From the NCBI GenBank assembly GCA_017994815.1, contig JAGOJY010000014.1, positions 36,148-100,147 on the forward strand: 64,000 bases of DNA, in the 5' to 3' direction. A program made the position numbers and the translations under genes. The first letter of the stretch is position 1, and every line of letters begins with the position of its first letter. The notes beneath the pieces are model-generated. The model worked only from the letters and a program-made list of their open reading frames with translations, did not search any database and was not told where the DNA came from. Shown here piece after piece: positions 21,310-30,767 of the stretch. The stretch is from Acidobacteriota bacterium. GTDB lineage: Bacteria; Acidobacteriota; Polarisedimenticolia; J045.

Positions 21310-21918
21310 TCAGGGGGCCGGCTGGAAGCGGTAGACGAGCCCGAGCGAGATCATGCTGCGGTCGTACTCGTGGCCCGATTTGTCGTCGTCGCCCACGTTC
21401 GTGAACATCTGGTACTCGAAGTGCACGCCGAGCGACTTCGGCAGGATGTCGAAGTTGATCCCCGCGCCGTAGCTGAAACTCGTGCCCGACTCGTCGCCCT
21501 CGAACGTCTCGAACGGGTCGCGGTAGTGGACCTTCTGGTTCCAGCGGAACAGTCCCAGCATGGCGAAGCCGCCCCAGCGGCTGCTGAACGGGATCATCCC
21601 GATACCGGAGACGTTCCAGCCGTCGACCTCCAGCGTGTCCGTGAACCCGCCGTACGCCGGACCATCGTAGTTGGACTCGCCGAGGTCAACGTACGAGACG
21701 ACGACCCCGACGTTGCGGCTGAAGACGTAGCCGCCGGCGATCTGGTACGCGGTGTCGGTGTCGTCGCGCTTGTCCACCGGCTGGCCCGCGCCGACGGAGT
21801 AATCGTAGGTCTTGGACTCGCCGATCGTCCCCGCGACCATCCACCCCTGCGCGGTCGCCGGCGCGAGCGTCGCGGCGAAGGCGAGCACCGCCACCGCCAG
21901 AATTCCGAATGCCTTCAT
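21310..21918 (-). CDS. Outer-membrane beta-barrel protein (OmpA/OmpW-like)
   Basis: This 202-residue protein has a signal peptide (KAFGILAVAVLAFAATLAPATAQ, read from residue 2) and a body of alternating aromatic/hydrophobic strands ending in LGLVYRFQPAP; the antepenultimate region RSMISLGLVYRF is a typical last barrel strand. The pattern fits an 8-stranded porin-like barrel in the outer membrane. ATG at 21918 is chosen because GGGGAGGCTCG lies upstream and the signal peptide starts there; the longer open frame is arginine-rich noise antisense to the neighbouring gene. It stands alone, divergent from the receiver-DUF3052 gene. The substrate is unknown. Confidence 0.8.
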   Translation of the reverse strand: MKAFGILAVAVLAFAATLAPATAQGWMVAGTIGESKTYDYSVGAGQPVDKRDDTDTAYQIAGGYVFSRNVGVVVSYVDLGESNYDGPAYGGFTDTLEVDGWNVSGIGMIPFSSRWGGFAMLGLFRWNQKVHYRDPFETFEGDESGTSFSYGAGINFDILPKSLGVHFEYQMFTNVGDDDKSGHEYDRSMISLGLVYRFQPAP

Positions 21919-22044
21919 CGAGCCTCCCCTGTGCGCGCGAGGGCGCGCAGCGCCATCAGATACGCCTTTGCCGGGCACGGTCAAGCGCACCGCGCCGACT
22001 TGCTTAATTACCGTTGAGCCGCGCCGGGGCACCGGCCTTCCCGC

Positions 22045-22050
22045 TAGAAT
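22045..22050 (+). promoter_or_regulatory. -10-like hexamer TAGAAT before the DUF3052 gene
   Basis: TAGAAT ends 10 bases before the ATG at 22061, with no Shine-Dalgarno sequence between them. The transcript would be leaderless or nearly so. No -35 at standard spacing is recognised. Confidence 0.4.
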
Positions 22051-22060
22051 CGGTCGCACC

Positions 22061-22858
22061 ATGTCACGGGTAGTGCTGGTTCTCTGGAACGAGGGCGAGG
22101 CGCGCGAGCGTGCCGAACGCCTGCGCGCCCTCGGCCACGACGTCGTCGTGCACTGGCGGCGGGAGAGCGAGGGCCTGCGCAAACACCGCGAGCGTCCGCC
22201 GCAAGCGCTGGTGATCGACCTCGACCGGCTGCCCTCGCACGGCCGCGCCGTGGCCGCCTGGTTCCGCGGGCACCGCGGCTCGCGTGGTGTGCCGATCGTC
22301 TTCGCCGGCGGCGCGCCGGACAAGGTCGCCCGGGCCCGCGAGCTGCTGCCGGACGCGACGTACACGACGTGGCGCGCGATCGGCGGCGCGCTGCGCCGCG
22401 CGATCGCGCACCCTCCCGGCGCGCCGGTCGTGCCGGGCGCGATGGACGAGTACCGGGGCCGGCCGCTGGCAGGCAAGCTCGGCCTGCGCGATGGCGTGAC
22501 GCTGCTCCTCGTGAACGCACCGGCCGGGTTCGAGTCGGCCCTCGCCCCCCTGCCGGAGGGGGCGCGGGTCGTGCGCCGCTCCGCCCGCGCCGTCGCGAGC
22601 GTCATGCTGTTCGTGCGCACGCGCTCCGAGCTGGTGCGGCGATTCCCGGGCGCGGCGCGCGCGCTGGCGCAGGGCGGCGGCCTCTGGATCGCGTGGCCCA
22701 AGCACCCCGTGGGTACTGAGCGCCGGGCCGGCGCGGCCGGCGATCTCACGCAGCAGGCGGTGCGCGAGTTCGGGCTCGCCGCGGGATTCGTCGATCACAA
22801 GATCTGCGCGGTCGACGAGACCTGGTCGGGGCTGCGCTTCGTTCGCCGGCGCGCGTGA
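22061..22858 (+). CDS. DUF3052 protein with N-terminal receiver-like domain
   Basis: The 265-residue protein starts MSRVVLVLWNEGEARERAER. Residues about 1-120 have the alternating strand/helix order of a response-regulator receiver (VLVLWNE, LVIDLDRLPS, VPIVFAGG), but the phosphoryl-acceptor region is atypical. Residues about 145-262 match DUF3052: PLAGKLGLRDGVTLLLVNAP, then LWIAWPKHPVG, AAGFVDHKICAVDETWSGL. DUF3052 has no settled function. The stop overlaps the hrpB start by GTGA, so the two are cotranslated. The start is placed at 22061 because sequence similarity begins there and a TAGAAT box lies just upstream. Confidence 0.75.
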   Translation: MSRVVLVLWNEGEARERAERLRALGHDVVVHWRRESEGLRKHRERPPQALVIDLDRLPSHGRAVAAWFRGHRGSRGVPIVFAGGAPDKVARARELLPDATYTTWRAIGGALRRAIAHPPGAPVVPGAMDEYRGRPLAGKLGLRDGVTLLLVNAPAGFESALAPLPEGARVVRRSARAVASVMLFVRTRSELVRRFPGAARALAQGGGLWIAWPKHPVGTERRAGAAGDLTQQAVREFGLAAGFVDHKICAVDETWSGLRFVRRRA

Positions 22859-25377
22859 TCCTCCCCGTCGACCAGCACATCCCGGAGGTCCTGCGGGCGC
22901 TGGAGCGAGGGGGGGCGCTCGTCCTCGTCGCCGAGCCGGGCGCCGGCAAGACGACGCGCGTCCCGCCGGCCCTTTTCGCCGCGGGCTGGCGCGCGGAGCG
23001 CGAGATCGTCGTGCTCGAACCGCGCCGGCTCGCGGCGCGGCTCGCCGCGCGGCGCGTCGCGGCCGAGCGCGGGGAGCCGGTCGGCGCGAACGTCGGCTAC
23101 CGCGTGCGCTTCGAGGACGTCACCGGCCCCGGCACCCGCCTGGTGTACATGACGGAAGCGATCCTGGCGCGCCGACTGGCCGACGACCCGCGCCTCGACG
23201 CGGTGGCGGCGATCGTGATCGACGAATTCCACGAGCGCAGCGTCCACGCCGACCTCGCGCTGGCGTTCGCCGCGCGCCTGCGCGCGACGGCACGGGCGGA
23301 CCTGCGCGTGGTCGTGATGAGCGCCACGCTCGACGCCGAACCGGTGGCGCGTTTCCTCGGCGCGCCGGTCCTGGCGCTGCCGGGGCGGCCGTACCCGGTC
23401 GCGATCGAGCACGACGAGACGAACGACGTGCGCCCGCTCGAGCGGCGCGTCGCGGCCGCGGTGCGGCGGGCCGCCGCGGAGTCTGCCGGCGACGTGCTCG
23501 TGTTCCTGCCCGGCGCCGCGGAGATCCGCCGCGCGGCGCGCGAGTTGGAGCCGCCGGCGGACGAGGCGGGCTGGATCGTCGCGCCGCTCCACGGCGACTT
23601 GCCGGCCGACGAGCAGGACCGCGCGATCGCGCCCGCCACGCGGCGCAAGGTCATCCTCGCGACGAACGTGGCCGAGACGTCGATCACGGTCGAGGGCGTG
23701 GGCGCGGTCGTGGACAGCGGCCTGGCCCGCCGCGCGGGGCACTCGCCGTGGTCCGGCCTGCCGACGCTGGAACTCGCGCCGATCAGCCAGTCGTCGGCCG
23801 CGCAGCGCGCCGGGCGCGCCGGGCGCACGGGGCCCGGTCGCTGCCTGAGGCTGTACACGCGCTACGACCTATCGCTGCGCGACGCCCACGACCCGCCGGA
23901 GATCGGCCGCGCCGACCTCGCGGAAGCCGTGCTGGCGCTGGCCGCCGCCGGCGAGCGCGACCCGCGGGCGTTCCCGTGGTTCGAGCCGCCGCCCGCGGCG
24001 GCGCTCGACGCGGCGCGCGAGCTGCTCGCGCGGCTCGGCGCGATCGACGGCGCGGGCGAGGTCACCGCGCGCGGGCGCGAGCTGGCGTGCCTGCCGGTGC
24101 ACCCCCGGGCGGGCGCGCTGCTGCTCGCCGCGGCGGAAAGCGGCGCCGCCCGGCGCGGGGCGCTCGTCGCCGCGCTGGCGGGGGAGCGCGACGTGCGCCC
24201 CGGCGCGCGCACCGCGTTCGGCGAGTCGCGCCCCGCCCCGCCCGCCGCGAGCGGGCCATCCGACCTCCTCGCGCAACTCGACGCGCTCGAGCCGTGGATC
24301 GCGGGCGGCGCGCGAGCCGAGCGCGCGCGGACCTACGGCCTCGACTCCGCCGCGGCCACGCGGGTCGCGCGCGGCGCCGCGCAGCTCGAGCGGGCGCTGC
24401 GCGCGCGCCGGCGCGACAGCACGCCGGCGGACGACGACGGCGACGAGGCGCTGCTGCGCGCCACTTTGGCCGCGTTCCCGGACCGCGTCGGGCGGCGGCG
24501 CGAGCCCGGCTCACCGGCGGTCGTGTTCGCCGGCGGCGGGAGCGCGACGCTGTCCGACAACTCGGTCGTGCGCGGGGCGGAGTGGCTCGTCGCGGTGGAT
24601 GCCGAGGAACGCCGCGATGCCGGCGTGCTGGTGTGGGTCGCGAGCGCGATCGAGCCCGCGTGGCTGGTCGAGATGTTCCCGGAGCGGATCGAGGAGCGGG
24701 CCGAGATCGCGTTCGACCGGCGGACCGGTCGCGTCGAGAGCGGGGTGCGCTGGCTCTACGGCTCTTTGGCGGTCGTCGACCAGCGCGACGCGGAGCCGCG
24801 CGGCCCGGCGGTCGAGGCGGCGCTGCGCGAGGCAGCGCTGGCCGCCGGTCCCGCGGCATTCGACGATCCGGCGGCGCTCGCGGCCTGCGAGGCTCGCGCC
24901 GCGTTCGCGCGCGCGCACGGCGCGGACGTCCCGGCGTTCGCCGAGGTCGAACAGCGCGAACTGCTGGCGGCGCTGTGCGCCGGGCGCCGCAGCTTCGCCG
25001 AGCTGCGCGAGGCGGGGCTCGTGTCGAGCTGGCTCGCCGGGATCGCCCCGGCGGCGCGCGCGGCGCTCGAGCGCGTCGCGCCGGAGCGGGTCGAGCTGGC
25101 GTCCGGCCGCCGCGCGCGCGTCGAGTACGTCGCCGGACAGCCGCCGTTCGTCGCCGCGTTCCTGCAGGACTTCTTCGGCGCGGTCGAGGGCCCGCGCCTC
25201 GCGGCCGGCCGCGAGCCGCTGGTGCTGCACCTGTTGGCGCCGAACCGCCGCCCGGTGCAGGTGACGACCGACCTCGCGGGGTTCTGGGAGCGCCACTACC
25301 CGGCGCTGCGGCGGCAGCTGATGCGGCGCTACCCGCGGCACGCGTGGCCGGCCGATCCGCGGAGCGGGCACCGGTGA
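22855..25377 (+). CDS. hrpB: ATP-dependent helicase HrpB
   Basis: This 840-residue DEAH-family helicase has motif I GAGKTTR (residues 29-35), motif II DEFH (123-126) as is typical of HrpB, motif III SAT in VVMSATLD, and motif VI QRAGRAGRTGPG. The C-terminal HrpB-specific region follows, ending with HLLAPNRRPVQVTTDLAGFW and YPRHAWPADP, a recognisable HrpB tail. HrpB is presumed to act on RNA; its role in most bacteria is unclear. GTG at 22855 overlaps the DUF3052 stop, and its own stop overlaps the next GTG start, so it sits inside a translationally coupled run. Confidence 0.95.
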   Translation: MILPVDQHIPEVLRALERGGALVLVAEPGAGKTTRVPPALFAAGWRAEREIVVLEPRRLAARLAARRVAAERGEPVGANVGYRVRFEDVTGPGTRLVYMTEAILARRLADDPRLDAVAAIVIDEFHERSVHADLALAFAARLRATARADLRVVVMSATLDAEPVARFLGAPVLALPGRPYPVAIEHDETNDVRPLERRVAAAVRRAAAESAGDVLVFLPGAAEIRRAARELEPPADEAGWIVAPLHGDLPADEQDRAIAPATRRKVILATNVAETSITVEGVGAVVDSGLARRAGHSPWSGLPTLELAPISQSSAAQRAGRAGRTGPGRCLRLYTRYDLSLRDAHDPPEIGRADLAEAVLALAAAGERDPRAFPWFEPPPAAALDAARELLARLGAIDGAGEVTARGRELACLPVHPRAGALLLAAAESGAARRGALVAALAGERDVRPGARTAFGESRPAPPAASGPSDLLAQLDALEPWIAGGARAERARTYGLDSAAATRVARGAAQLERALRARRRDSTPADDDGDEALLRATLAAFPDRVGRRREPGSPAVVFAGGGSATLSDNSVVRGAEWLVAVDAEERRDAGVLVWVASAIEPAWLVEMFPERIEERAEIAFDRRTGRVESGVRWLYGSLAVVDQRDAEPRGPAVEAALREAALAAGPAAFDDPAALAACEARAAFARAHGADVPAFAEVEQRELLAALCAGRRSFAELREAGLVSSWLAGIAPAARAALERVAPERVELASGRRARVEYVAGQPPFVAAFLQDFFGAVEGPRLAAGREPLVLHLLAPNRRPVQVTTDLAGFWERHYPALRRQLMRRYPRHAWPADPRSGHR

Positions 25378-28300
25378 GCCGGCGGCGCGCGCTCAGGATC
25401 GCGCTCGGCGTGCTGCTCGCGTCGCTGGCGGTGCTCGCGGCCGTCGCGTGGCTGCTGCGCGACCTCCCGCGGCGGCTGGTCGAGGACGCCATCGCGCGGC
25501 GGCTCGTGGCCGAGGTGGACCTCGGCGGGCTGCGCGTGCAGGGCACGCGGCAGTTCGAGCTGCGCCGCCTGCGCGTGCGGCGGATGGCGGGCATGCCGCT
25601 CCTGGACGAGCTGCGCATCGAGACGCTGCACGTCGGCGGCTCGGTGCGCGAGATCCTCGGCGGGCGCTTCGAGCGCCTCGCGCTGGACGGGCTGCGCGTG
25701 CGGCTCGCGCGCCCGCCGCCCGGGACGGAGCTGCCGCCGGCCGGCCCGCCGAGCGAGGTGCTCGTGCGGCAGCTCGTCATCGGCGGCGGCGAGGTCGTGA
25801 TCGCGGGGAGCGGCGCCGAGGCCCGGTTCCGCGTGAGCGGCGAGGTGCGGGACGTCGGCGCCGTGCCGCTCGGCCAGCTCTCGCTCTCCGGCGAGGATGT
25901 CCCGCTCGCGCCGATCCTGGCGCTCGCGGGTGCGCCGACCGGCTGGGACGGGCGCGTGCAGGAACTCCGCGGCAGCCTCGTGGCCGGCGCCGGCGGCCGG
26001 ATCGAGCTGCGCGGCGGGGCGCGCACGGCGGTCGTCACGCGCGGCGAGCGCTCGCTGGCGCTGCCCGGCCCGGCGTTCGAGGCGACGATCGAGGGCGAGC
26101 CGTCCGCGCAGCGCCTCGCCGCGCGCGCGACGCTGCCCTTGGCGCGCGAGGTGCGCCTGGCCGCGACGATCGACCGCACCGCGGGCCGTCCGCGCGATCT
26201 CGACATCGTCGTGAAAGGGCTCGACCTCGCGCCGCTCGTGGAACTGCTCGCGCCGCCCGCGCAGCGCATCGCGCTGGCCGGGTCGCTCGACATCGCCGTG
26301 GACGGTCCGCATCCGCGCTACCACTACGCGCTCGACGCGCGCCTCGCGCGCGCGGCGTACGGCGAGGCCGAGGTCCGCGCGGTCGCGCTCGACCTCGACG
26401 GCAGCGTCGACGTTTCGCTCGGCCCGGACGCCTCGGCCCGCGGCACCGTGAGCGTGGGCGGTGCACGGGCCAGCCTCGGCGCGCTGCGCATTCCCGCCGG
26501 GCTCTGGCCCGCGACGGGCGTGGTCGACGTCACCGCCGGGGCCGGGGCGGAGAAGTCGGCCCGCGGAAACGTCGAGCTGCGCAGCGGGGCCGGGCTGTTG
26601 AAGCTGCGGGGCGCGTGCGCGGCTCCGGCCGCCGGCGGCTGGTCCGCCGACGGGGCGTTCGAGTGGGGCGGGGGGCGGCTCGAAACGCTGCTGGCGCTGG
26701 CGCGCGCGGCCGGGATCGCGCTGCCGCCGGAGCTGGAGGCGGCGGGCGCGCTCCGCGTGCGGGGGACGTTCGCCGGCGGCAGCGGACGCGCGACGGGGGT
26801 CGCGGGCACGATCGCCGTCGCTGGCCTGGCGGCGTCGGCCGGGGCGGCGCGCGTCGAGCGCGCGAGCCTCGACGTGCGCGGCACGGCGCGGGTCGAGAGC
26901 GACGGCACGTTGACCGCCGCGGGAACAGTGCAGGCCGCTGACATCGCGGCCTGCGCCGGACCGGCGCTCGTCAAGGGCGGGCGGCTCGCGGCGCGGGCGG
27001 CGTGGGACGGAAAGGCGGGCGCCGCGCAACTGCACGATCTCCGGGCCGGGCTGCCGCTCGCGCTCGCGGACGCGCAGCTCCCGCTGGAGGTCCGCGCGTC
27101 GGCGTCGTTCGCGCCGGGGCGCGAGTTCGTCCTGCGCGAGGCGCGCGCGACCGGACCGGCGGGGAGCGAGGTCACGGCCGAGGGGAGCTGGCGCGCGGGT
27201 GGCGGGCGCTTCTCCGTGCGCGCCGGCAACGTCGACGTCGCGGCGTGGCGCGGGCTTCTCGCGCCGCAGACGCTCGCGGGGTACGAGCCGTCCGGGAAGG
27301 CATCGGCGCAGGCGTCGATCGAGCTCGACGCGGCGCTGGGCTGGACCGCCCGCGGGACGGCGGCGCTGCAGGGCGCCGGCTTCTCGTCTTCCGACGGGAG
27401 CACGGCGCTCGACGGCCTCGGCCTGTCGTCGGCGTTCGAGGCCGAGGGTGTCGCCGCGCGCCTCGCCCGCGCCAGCGCGCGCGCCGACCTGAGCGGGTTC
27501 CAGTTCCTCGCCGGCGTCGCGTTCGGCGATTACTCGGGGGCGCCCTCGGTCGTGCGGCTGGATTACGGCGCCGGCACGCCGGGCGCGTGGCGGGTCGCGG
27601 GCCGCTGGGAGCTGCCGGCCGGCGTGACGGTCGCGGGCGCGCTCGAACCGGGGGCCGGTGCGCTGCGCTACGAGCTGGACCTCGCCGCGCCGGACCTCGG
27701 CGGGGCGTTCGACCAGCTCGTGCGCGCGCCGCTCGCCAACTCGCTGGCGGAGCTGGAGCGGCTGCGCGCGGGCGGCTCCCTGCGGCTGCAGCTGCAGGGC
27801 ACGCGGGGAGATGGCGGGTTGACGGCCGCCGGGCAGCTGGCGCTGCAGAAGGTGGGGCTGTGGGGCGCCGAGGAGCTGTTCCAGCTGCGCGGGCTCGACG
27901 TCGAGGCGCCGCTGGACCTCGTGTGGCGCGCGGACGGCACGATCGACGGTCCGCCGCGCGACGGGCGGCTGGCGTTCGAGCGCGCCTCGCTGCACGGCCT
28001 CGAGCTGCCCGGGGTCTCGGCGCCGCTGGCGATCGCCGGCGACACGGTCACGATGCGGGGCTCGATCACCGTGCCGGTGCTCGACGGCGGCCTGCTCCTG
28101 GAGAACGTCGCGCTGGCGGACGTGCTCAGCCCGCAGCGCAGCCTCCAGCTCGGCCTGTTCGTCGGCGGGATCGAGCTGGGCCAGCTCTCCAAGGCGGTCG
28201 GGCTGCCGCCGCTGTCGGGGGAAGTCGACGCGCAGTTCCCGCGGATCGCGGTCACGGGCGGCACCGTGGAGGTGGACGGCGGCGGCAAGGTCGAGATCTT

Positions 28301-28835
28301 CGGGGGCGAGGTGACGCTGGGCAACATCTCGGCGCGCGACATCTTCTCGCGCTTCCCGCGCGCGCAGTTCTCGGCGCGCTTTTCCGGGATCGACCTCGAG
28401 CAGGTGACGCGCCGCTTCGACTTCGGCGAGATGACCGGGCTGGTCCGCGGCTCGTTCAGCAACGTCGAGCTGTTCGGTGCGGTGCCGGTCAGCTTCCGCG
28501 GTCGGGTCAGGAGCGAGCGCGGCGGCACCGTCAACGTGCGCGCGGTGCGGAACATCGCCGTGCTCGGCGGCAGCTCGCCGACGATCTTCGACCGCGGTCT
28601 CACGCGGCTGTTCCAGCGGTTCACCTACTCCGGGCTCGGGATCGAGATGCGCCTCAAGAACGACGTGTTCCGGCTGAAGGGGCTCGAGCACCGGGGCGAC
28701 AAGGAGCTGTTCCTCAAGGGCCGCCTGCCGCTGCCGATCGACGTGGTCAACGGCGATCCCGGCCGCGCGGTCTCGTTCCGCGCGATGCTCGACCGCTTCC
28801 GCTCCCTCGATCTCTCGCAGGTCGAGGCCCGCTGA
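25374..28835 (+). CDS. YdbH-like intermembrane (AsmA-like) lipid-transport protein
   Basis: The 1153-residue protein has a single N-terminal membrane helix (about 6-26, IALGVLLASLAVLAAVAWLL) and then more than a thousand residues of repetitive short strands, the beta-groove architecture of AsmA-like proteins. The C-terminal 250 residues (LSGEVDAQFPRIAVTGG, GGKVEIFGGEVTLGN, FNVEL-type repeats, FTYSGLGIEMRLKNDVFRLKG) correspond to the YdbH end that docks at the outer membrane. E. coli YdbH works with lipoprotein YnbE and the small periplasmic YdbL. The very next gene encodes a YnbE/YdbL fusion, which supports the assignment. The start is the GTG at 25374 overlapping the hrpB stop; the same frame runs open far upstream inside hrpB without meaning. 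Confidence 0.82.
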   Translation: MSRRRALRIALGVLLASLAVLAAVAWLLRDLPRRLVEDAIARRLVAEVDLGGLRVQGTRQFELRRLRVRRMAGMPLLDELRIETLHVGGSVREILGGRFERLALDGLRVRLARPPPGTELPPAGPPSEVLVRQLVIGGGEVVIAGSGAEARFRVSGEVRDVGAVPLGQLSLSGEDVPLAPILALAGAPTGWDGRVQELRGSLVAGAGGRIELRGGARTAVVTRGERSLALPGPAFEATIEGEPSAQRLAARATLPLAREVRLAATIDRTAGRPRDLDIVVKGLDLAPLVELLAPPAQRIALAGSLDIAVDGPHPRYHYALDARLARAAYGEAEVRAVALDLDGSVDVSLGPDASARGTVSVGGARASLGALRIPAGLWPATGVVDVTAGAGAEKSARGNVELRSGAGLLKLRGACAAPAAGGWSADGAFEWGGGRLETLLALARAAGIALPPELEAAGALRVRGTFAGGSGRATGVAGTIAVAGLAASAGAARVERASLDVRGTARVESDGTLTAAGTVQAADIAACAGPALVKGGRLAARAAWDGKAGAAQLHDLRAGLPLALADAQLPLEVRASASFAPGREFVLREARATGPAGSEVTAEGSWRAGGGRFSVRAGNVDVAAWRGLLAPQTLAGYEPSGKASAQASIELDAALGWTARGTAALQGAGFSSSDGSTALDGLGLSSAFEAEGVAARLARASARADLSGFQFLAGVAFGDYSGAPSVVRLDYGAGTPGAWRVAGRWELPAGVTVAGALEPGAGALRYELDLAAPDLGGAFDQLVRAPLANSLAELERLRAGGSLRLQLQGTRGDGGLTAAGQLALQKVGLWGAEELFQLRGLDVEAPLDLVWRADGTIDGPPRDGRLAFERASLHGLELPGVSAPLAIAGDTVTMRGSITVPVLDGGLLLENVALADVLSPQRSLQLGLFVGGIELGQLSKAVGLPPLSGEVDAQFPRIAVTGGTVEVDGGGKVEIFGGEVTLGNISARDIFSRFPRAQFSARFSGIDLEQVTRRFDFGEMTGLVRGSFSNVELFGAVPVSFRGRVRSERGGTVNVRAVRNIAVLGGSSPTIFDRGLTRLFQRFTYSGLGIEMRLKNDVFRLKGLEHRGDKELFLKGRLPLPIDVVNGDPGRAVSFRAMLDRFRSLDLSQVEAR

Positions 28836-28929
28836 CCCGCGGCCCGGGGTCCGCGGGCCGCCGGATGCGCGCGCCGGTGCCTTCGCCGGATAGAATGCCG
28901 GCAGGCGGCACCGCCGCCCTGGAGGTCAC

Positions 28930-29559
28930 ATGTCGCGACGCATGCTGCTCCCGCTCGCGCTGGCGTTCGCGCTGGCGCTGGCCTGCGTGACGATCAACGT
29001 CTACTTCCCGGCGGCCGAGATCAAGGATCTCTCGGAGCGGATCGAGAAGGCGGTACGCGAGCAGGCCGCGGAGCAGACCGGCGAGCCGGTGCCCGCCGAG
29101 CCCGACTCGGGGCAGGACGCCTCCCCGCAGCAGCCGCCGCCCGCGCCGCAGAGCCTGCTGGACGAGCTGCTCGGCGGCGTCGCCTACGCGCAGCGCGAGG
29201 TCCCGGCGCCGGAGGTCACGAACCCGGCGATCCGCAAGCTGATCGAATCGCGCGCGGCGCGGCTGGCGGCGCTCAACAAGTACAAGTCGGCCGGCGCGAT
29301 CGGCGAGAGCAACCGCGCGCTGGTCGAGGTCCGGAACCTCGAGGCCGCGGGGGACCTGAAGGCGCGCGCCGAACTGCAGCGGATCGTCAAGGCGGAGAAC
29401 GCCGACCGCGAGGAGCTGTTCAAGGAGATGGCGGCTGAAAAGGGCGTGGACACCTCGCAGCTGGACAAGATCCGCGAGACGTACGCGGCGACGATGCGCG
29501 AGTTCGCGCGGCCGGGCGACCTGGTCCAGATGCCCGACGGGAGCTGGAAGACCAAGTGA
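28930..29559 (+). CDS. Lipoprotein fusing a YnbE-like peptide to a YdbL (DUF1318) domain
   Basis: This 209-residue protein begins with a lipoprotein signal whose lipobox LALAC places the lipidated Cys at residue 19. Right after it comes VTINVYFPAAEI, the short strand-forming motif of YnbE lipoproteins. A Pro/Gln-rich linker (about 45-80) leads to a DUF1318/YdbL domain at about 95-205 (KYKSAGAIGESNRALVEVR, then ENADREELFKEMAAEKGV and a dG-W end). In E. coli these are two genes, ynbE and ydbL, next to ydbH. Here they are one polypeptide 94 bases after the YdbH-like gene. ATG at 28930 has GGAGGTCAC upstream, and a TAGAAT hexamer at 28891-28896 may give it an extra promoter. Its stop overlaps the next gene (GTGA). 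Confidence 0.85.
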   Translation: MSRRMLLPLALAFALALACVTINVYFPAAEIKDLSERIEKAVREQAAEQTGEPVPAEPDSGQDASPQQPPPAPQSLLDELLGGVAYAQREVPAPEVTNPAIRKLIESRAARLAALNKYKSAGAIGESNRALVEVRNLEAAGDLKARAELQRIVKAENADREELFKEMAAEKGVDTSQLDKIRETYAATMREFARPGDLVQMPDGSWKTK

Positions 29560-30767
29560 CGGGAAGCGGTCCAGGCGCCGGTTCCCCGGCGTACGAGCGC
29601 AACTCGTACCTCGAGTCGCTCGAAACCGACGTCGTCGGCGCGGGCGAGGAGGAGGGTCGCCCGTACGTCGTCCTGGCCGACACCGTGCTCTACGCGGAAG
29701 GTGGCGGGCAGCCCGCGGACCGCGGCTGGATCGGCGAGGTCGAGGTCACCGAAGTCCGGCGCGCCGGGCGCGAGCTGCGGCACTACCTCGCCGGGACGCC
29801 GCCGACCGGCCGCGTCGTCGTCCGCGTGGACTGGCCGCGCCGCTTCGACCACATGCAGCAGCACACGGCGCAGCACCTCCTGACGGCCGTGGCGCAGGAC
29901 CGCTTCGGTTGGCCGACGACGGCGTTCCATCTCGGCCCGGACCTGAGCGACGTCGAGCTGGACGTGCCGTCCTTGGGCCCCTCGCGGATCGACGCGCTGG
30001 AGGACGCCGCCGCGGCCGAGATCCGCGCGGCGCGCGCGGTCGCGGTGCGCTGGGTCGCGCCGGACTCGCTGGCGGAGCTGCCCGGATTGCGCACGCGCGG
30101 GCTGCCGGAGGGGTTCGCGGGCGACGTGCGGCTGGTGGAGATCGCCGGCCTCGACCTGAACACGTGCGGCGGGACGCACCTGCGCTCGACGGCCGAGATC
30201 GAGGCGCTGAAGCTCGTCGGCGTCGAATCGATGCGCGGCGGAACGCGCGTGCACTTCGTCGCCGGGGGCCGGCTGCGGCGCCGCCTCGGCGAGCACGAGG
30301 CGCGCAACGCCCGCCTGCGCACGCTACTTGGCGCCGCGGACGACGAGCTGCACGAGATCGCCGGCAAAAAGCTCGAGCAGCTGCGCGAGGCCGAGCGCGC
30401 ATCGCGGGCGCTCGAGGGCGAGCTGGCCGAGGCGCTGGCGGCGTCGATCGCGCGCGGCGCGGACTCGCCGGCCGAGGTCGACCTGCCCGGACGCGGCGCC
30501 GCGTTCCTGCAGCGGCTGGCGCGGGCGATCGGCGGGCAGCCGACGGCCGCGGTGGTCCTGCTCGTGGACAGCGCTGCCGAGCCGGGACCGTTCGTCCTGT
30601 GCGCGGCCGGCGGGTTCGCGGGCGACGTCGCGGCGCTGTTCCGCGCGCTCGCCGCCGAGGTCCAACTGCGTGGCGGCGGGAGCGGGCGCGTGTTCCAGGG
30701 GAAGCTGGCGGCCGCGCAGCGCGGGCCCGCGCTCGACGCGCTGCGGCGCGCGCTCGGGGCGGCGTGA
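29556..30767 (+). CDS. Free-standing alanyl-tRNA editing protein (AlaX-L type, with DHHA1)
   Basis: This 403-residue protein lacks the aminoacylation core of AlaRS. It has the editing domain, with zinc ligands His103 and His107 (HTAQH) and Cys204 and His208 (CGGTH), and a C-terminal DHHA1 domain (about 300-400, GGSGRVFQGKLA at the end). An N-terminal beta-barrel-like part carries LADTVLYAEGGGQPADRG. Such proteins hydrolyse Ser-tRNA(Ala) or Gly-tRNA(Ala) in trans. A helical linker (about 255-300) joins the halves. The GTG start overlaps the upstream lipoprotein stop, and the stop overlaps the amidotransferase start. Confidence 0.92.
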   Translation: MTGSGPGAGSPAYERNSYLESLETDVVGAGEEEGRPYVVLADTVLYAEGGGQPADRGWIGEVEVTEVRRAGRELRHYLAGTPPTGRVVVRVDWPRRFDHMQQHTAQHLLTAVAQDRFGWPTTAFHLGPDLSDVELDVPSLGPSRIDALEDAAAAEIRAARAVAVRWVAPDSLAELPGLRTRGLPEGFAGDVRLVEIAGLDLNTCGGTHLRSTAEIEALKLVGVESMRGGTRVHFVAGGRLRRRLGEHEARNARLRTLLGAADDELHEIAGKKLEQLREAERASRALEGELAEALAASIARGADSPAEVDLPGRGAAFLQRLARAIGGQPTAAVVLLVDSAAEPGPFVLCAAGGFAGDVAALFRALAAEVQLRGGGSGRVFQGKLAAAQRGPALDALRRALGAA

